Below are positions 4,327 to 6,696 of a DNA stretch of 6,696 nt, in pieces. The notes below the pieces were generated by a model. It did no database searches, was not told where the DNA came from, and saw only the letters and a list, made by a program, of their open reading frames with translations. The stretch comes from Iamia sp038233335 (GTDB lineage Bacteria > Actinomycetota > Acidimicrobiia > Acidimicrobiales > Iamiaceae): contig JBBSME010000152.1 in the NCBI GenBank assembly GCA_038233335.1, positions 1 to 6,696 on the forward strand, read 5' to 3'. Position 1 is the first letter of the stretch; every line of letters begins with the position of its first letter. Made by a program: the position numbers and the translations under genes.

Positions 4327-5673
4327 GTGCACGTGATCATCGTCGGAGCCGGCGAAGTCGGCTGGTTCTTGGCCCAGCGCCTGGGAGCCGAGGGCAACGA
4401 CGTGGTGGTCATCGAGCAGGACGAGGCCATCGCGTCAGCGATCGGTGCCGAGCTCGACGTGCAGGTCCTGACCGGCGACGCCACGACCCCGTCGGTGCTG
4501 CGAGGAGCCCGGGTCGAGCGGGCCACGCTCTTCGCCGCGGTCACCCAGCGCGACGAGGTCAACCTCCTCTGCTCCTTCCTGGCCAAGCAGGCCGGCGTGG
4601 AGCAGACGATCGTGCGGATCCAGAACCCCGAGCTCCGGGGCGGCGAGGGCCAGATGCTGCGTGATGCCATGGGCGCCGACGTGATCATCGACCCTGACGC
4701 CGACACTGCGGATGCCATCCTCAGCCTCGTCGACGCGGCCGGCGCCGACGAGGTGTATCCAGTGTCGGGTGGCGACCTGGAGATGATCGGCGCGGTGATC
4801 GGTGAGTCGTCGCCGCTGGCCGGTCAGCTGCTCGGTGGCGTGGCCAGCTGGATCGGCGGCGACCTGGGCTTCGTGATCGGCGCCCTCACCCACGACGGGC
4901 GAACGCTGCTTCCCCGGGGCGATCAGCGACTGGAGGCCGGCGACCACGTGCGGGTGCTGACCACCACCTCGGCCCAGCACCGCACTCTGGAACTACTGGA
5001 CGCGAGCTTGGCCAGCCCGAAACGAGCGATGGTGTTGGGCGGTGGAGCCATCGGTTCCCGGGTGGCCGAGATGCTCCAGGTTCGAGGCACCGACGTGGTG
5101 CTGGTGGAGAACGACCTGGCCTGGGCCGGTCGGTTGAGCGAACGGCTGCACGGGGTCACGATCATCCACGGCGACATCCAGGACGTCGACTTCCTCGATC
5201 AGGAGTCGGTCACCGAGATGGACCTGGTGGTGGCGGCCACGGGCAACGACTCGGCCAACGTGCTGGCCTGCGCGTTCGCGGCCAGTGGTCCCCGAACGTT
5301 CACGATCGCAGTTCTTCATCGCCTGTCGCTCCTTCCTCTGGTGCGCAGGTTCGGGGTCGATGCTGCGCTCAGTCCTCGTACGGCGTCGGCCAACGCGGTG
5401 CTGCACGAGATCCGCGAAGGCACCGGTTCGGTGTCGACGTTCCTCGAGTCCGACATCGAGGTCGACGAGATGGTGGTCGAGCCGGGGTCACCGGCCGAGG
5501 GCAGGTCGGTGTCGAGGCTCGACCTGGGTGAGGTCGTGCTCGGCGCGATCGTGCACGCCGACGGTCGCGGTGAGCTCATCGGTGGACCGTCGGTGCTCCA
5601 GGCCGGGGACAACGTCGTCGTGTTCGTCCGTCCCAGTTCGCTGCCGTTGGTTCGCAAGGCATTCTCCGCGTGA
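4327..5673 (+). CDS. trkA: Trk potassium uptake regulatory subunit TrkA (double RCK protein)
   Basis: A 448-residue peripheral membrane protein that forms the cytoplasmic NAD(H)/nucleotide-sensing ring gating the TrkH channel. Two tandem RCK units are visible. The first Rossmann fold has GAGEVG at residues 7-12, the acidic end of beta-2 at Glu30, TGDAT at 49-53 and a C-lobe around 140-215. The second has GGGAIG at 238-243, Glu261, HGDIQD at 281-286, AATGND at 303-308 and a C-lobe around 370-440. Length is normal for TrkA. The frame opens further upstream (GTG 4237), but the leader is Ser/Arg/Pro-rich; GTG 4327 gives MHVIIVGAGEVG, the usual TrkA beginning, and sits six bases after the TAACAAT box. 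The last codons overlap trkH by GTGA (5670-5673), implying co-translation. Both glycine motifs are intact, so both nucleotide sites are probably competent. Confidence 0.95.
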   Translation: MHVIIVGAGEVGWFLAQRLGAEGNDVVVIEQDEAIASAIGAELDVQVLTGDATTPSVLRGARVERATLFAAVTQRDEVNLLCSFLAKQAGVEQTIVRIQNPELRGGEGQMLRDAMGADVIIDPDADTADAILSLVDAAGADEVYPVSGGDLEMIGAVIGESSPLAGQLLGGVASWIGGDLGFVIGALTHDGRTLLPRGDQRLEAGDHVRVLTTTSAQHRTLELLDASLASPKRAMVLGGGAIGSRVAEMLQVRGTDVVLVENDLAWAGRLSERLHGVTIIHGDIQDVDFLDQESVTEMDLVVAATGNDSANVLACAFAASGPRTFTIAVLHRLSLLPLVRRFGVDAALSPRTASANAVLHEIREGTGSVSTFLESDIEVDEMVVEPGSPAEGRSVSRLDLGEVVLGAIVHADGRGELIGGPSVLQAGDNVVVFVRPSSLPLVRKAFSA

Positions 5674-6696
5674 CCGAATCGGGGGCCAGCGACGCCGTGT
5701 CGCCCCGGCGCCCGGTCACGATGGTGGCGAAGGATCTTCGGAACCGGGTCGACCTGCCGAAGGTGCTGGAGTCGTTGCCGGTGCACATGGCCGGGCTGAG
5801 CGTGGCTGTGGTCGGGTTCGGGATCATGATGTCGGCGGTGGTGGAGTCCGCGGTCGGCGGGCCCAACATCGCCGTGCTGTGGCTGGTCGGTCTGGCGTCG
5901 ACGGTGGTCGGATTCCTGGCCTGGCAGCTGACGACGCTCCCCAAGCCGGTCCGGGTGCTCGACGTGTTCATCACCGTGACGCTCGCCTGGTTGGCGATGG
6001 CGGTGATCGGCGCCCTGCCGTATCTGATGACCGGACACTTCGACAGCGTGATCGATGCCTTGTTCGAGTCGGTGTCGGGCTTCACCACCACCGGTGCGAC
6101 CGTGACCGGCGACATCCCCGCCACCTCTCGGGGCCTGCTCATGTGGCGGTCCACCACCCAGTGGATCGGCGGGATGGGCGTGATCGTGTTGGTCGTGGCG
6201 GTGCTTCCCACCATCGGGTCCGGCGGTATGAGCCTGTTGCAGGCCGAGGCCCCCGGTCCGACCGGTGAGCGGCTCACCCCCCGGGTTCGGGAGACGGCCA
6301 AGCGGCTTTGGGGGGTCTACATCGGGCTCACCGTGGTGCTGGCCGTGGCCTACATGGCGGCCGGCATGTCGTTGTTCGACGGAGTGAACCACAGCTTCAC
6401 CACCGTGTCGACCGGCGGCTTCTCCCCCCACCAGGCCTCGCTCGGGCACTTCGATTCGGCGGCCATCGAGTGGGTCGCGGTGGTGGGCATGGTGCTGGCC
6501 GGCGGCAACTTCACGCTCTACTACCGGGCGCTGCGTCGGAACCCGAAGCCATTGCTCCAGTCGACCGAGCTCCGGCTGTACCTGGCGATCGTGGCGGGCG
6601 TGGGCTTGTGGTGCTTTTTCGTGTCCGGGGCAGGCGACGCCACCTCGGCCGGCTTCCGGGACTCGATGTTCATGGCGACCTCGGTGGTGACCACCA
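5670..6696 (+). CDS. trkH: Trk potassium transporter membrane subunit TrkH, cut off by the window end
   Basis: The K+-conducting subunit of the Trk system in the cytoplasmic membrane. From GTG 5670, overlapping the trkA stop, 342 codons run open to the window edge. An N-terminal cytoplasmic stretch (1-37) precedes hydrophobic segments near 40-60, 67-86, 98-120, 165-182, 214-232, 265-280 and 303-319. Two pore-loop selectivity filters are seen: SGFTTTGA (136-143, filter Gly142) and TVSTGGFS (245-252, Gly249). The third begins as ATSVVTT and is cut just before its glycine. The missing part should hold the rest of pore 3 and pore 4. The conserved TQWIGGMGV (163-171) and P-loop spacing are typical of TrkH. 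The start is set by the GTGA overlap; the first internal methionine is at residue 18. Confidence 0.95.
   Translation, partial: MTESGASDAVSPRRPVTMVAKDLRNRVDLPKVLESLPVHMAGLSVAVVGFGIMMSAVVESAVGGPNIAVLWLVGLASTVVGFLAWQLTTLPKPVRVLDVFITVTLAWLAMAVIGALPYLMTGHFDSVIDALFESVSGFTTTGATVTGDIPATSRGLLMWRSTTQWIGGMGVIVLVVAVLPTIGSGGMSLLQAEAPGPTGERLTPRVRETAKRLWGVYIGLTVVLAVAYMAAGMSLFDGVNHSFTTVSTGGFSPHQASLGHFDSAAIEWVAVVGMVLAGGNFTLYYRALRRNPKPLLQSTELRLYLAIVAGVGLWCFFVSGAGDATSAGFRDSMFMATSVVTT

Noticed and set aside
5316..6449. 377-codon minus-strand open frame opposite trkA/trkH
   Set aside because: The product is His/Arg/Gly-rich with no domain pattern and lies opposite clear TrkA and TrkH coding sequence.
1..6696. 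Mobile element, phage, CRISPR, toxin-antitoxin or defence system
   Set aside because: No transposase, integrase, terminal repeats, spaced repeats or defence-type domains were found on either strand.

Overview
The window is high-GC DNA with very strong G/C preference at third codon positions. It carries an LLM-class (F420-type) oxidoreductase, a crotonase whose FxDPHV active-site region resembles actinobacterial homologues, and promoters that sit directly against start codons. Together these suggest an actinobacterium, perhaps of the Acidimicrobiia type. That placement is inference; no rRNA or other marker gene is present. No tRNA, CRISPR array, insertion sequence or phage gene was seen.

Left part (1-2736): a plus-strand catabolic-looking set. 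It holds the end of a short-chain dehydrogenase/reductase (SDR) that appears damaged, an LLM-class flavin/F420-dependent oxidoreductase 20 bases downstream, and a crotonase-family protein that lacks both catalytic glutamates of true enoyl-CoA hydratases. Facing these on the minus strand is the last ~52 codons of a zinc-type/quinone-reductase-like dehydrogenase (MDR family) with no body: a gene stump. Such SDR/LLM/crotonase/MDR mixtures are typical of actinobacterial acyl-CoA, steroid or terpenoid degradation neighbourhoods, but the substrate cannot be read from the sequence.

Middle (2737-4326): a complete minus-strand trehalose-6-phosphate phosphatase (otsB) starting at a GTG with a promoter-like TACGGT six bases away. 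It is followed by ~800 bases with no intact gene. This stretch holds three short pieces with unmistakable coding composition in three different plus-strand frames: a 40-residue piece, a ~90-residue piece ending in a CxxC-x19-CxC zinc-ribbon-like tail and preceded by an in-frame TGA, and a ~30-residue piece with a hydrophobic tail. It looks like decayed or mis-assembled coding DNA.

Right part (4327-6696): the trkA-trkH potassium uptake operon. trkA is complete (448 aa, two NAD-binding RCK units). trkH overlaps it by GTGA and runs off the window just before its third selectivity-filter glycine. Trehalose synthesis and K+ uptake both serve osmotic adjustment, so otsB and trkAH may be functionally linked although they are divergently transcribed.

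I see no convincing new multi-gene system. The points most worth checking are the repeated TAnnnT-6 nt-start-codon arrangement at three genes (probable leaderless transcripts), a 14-bp palindrome abutting the putative trkA -35 element, the catalytically altered crotonase, and the cluster of broken genes.
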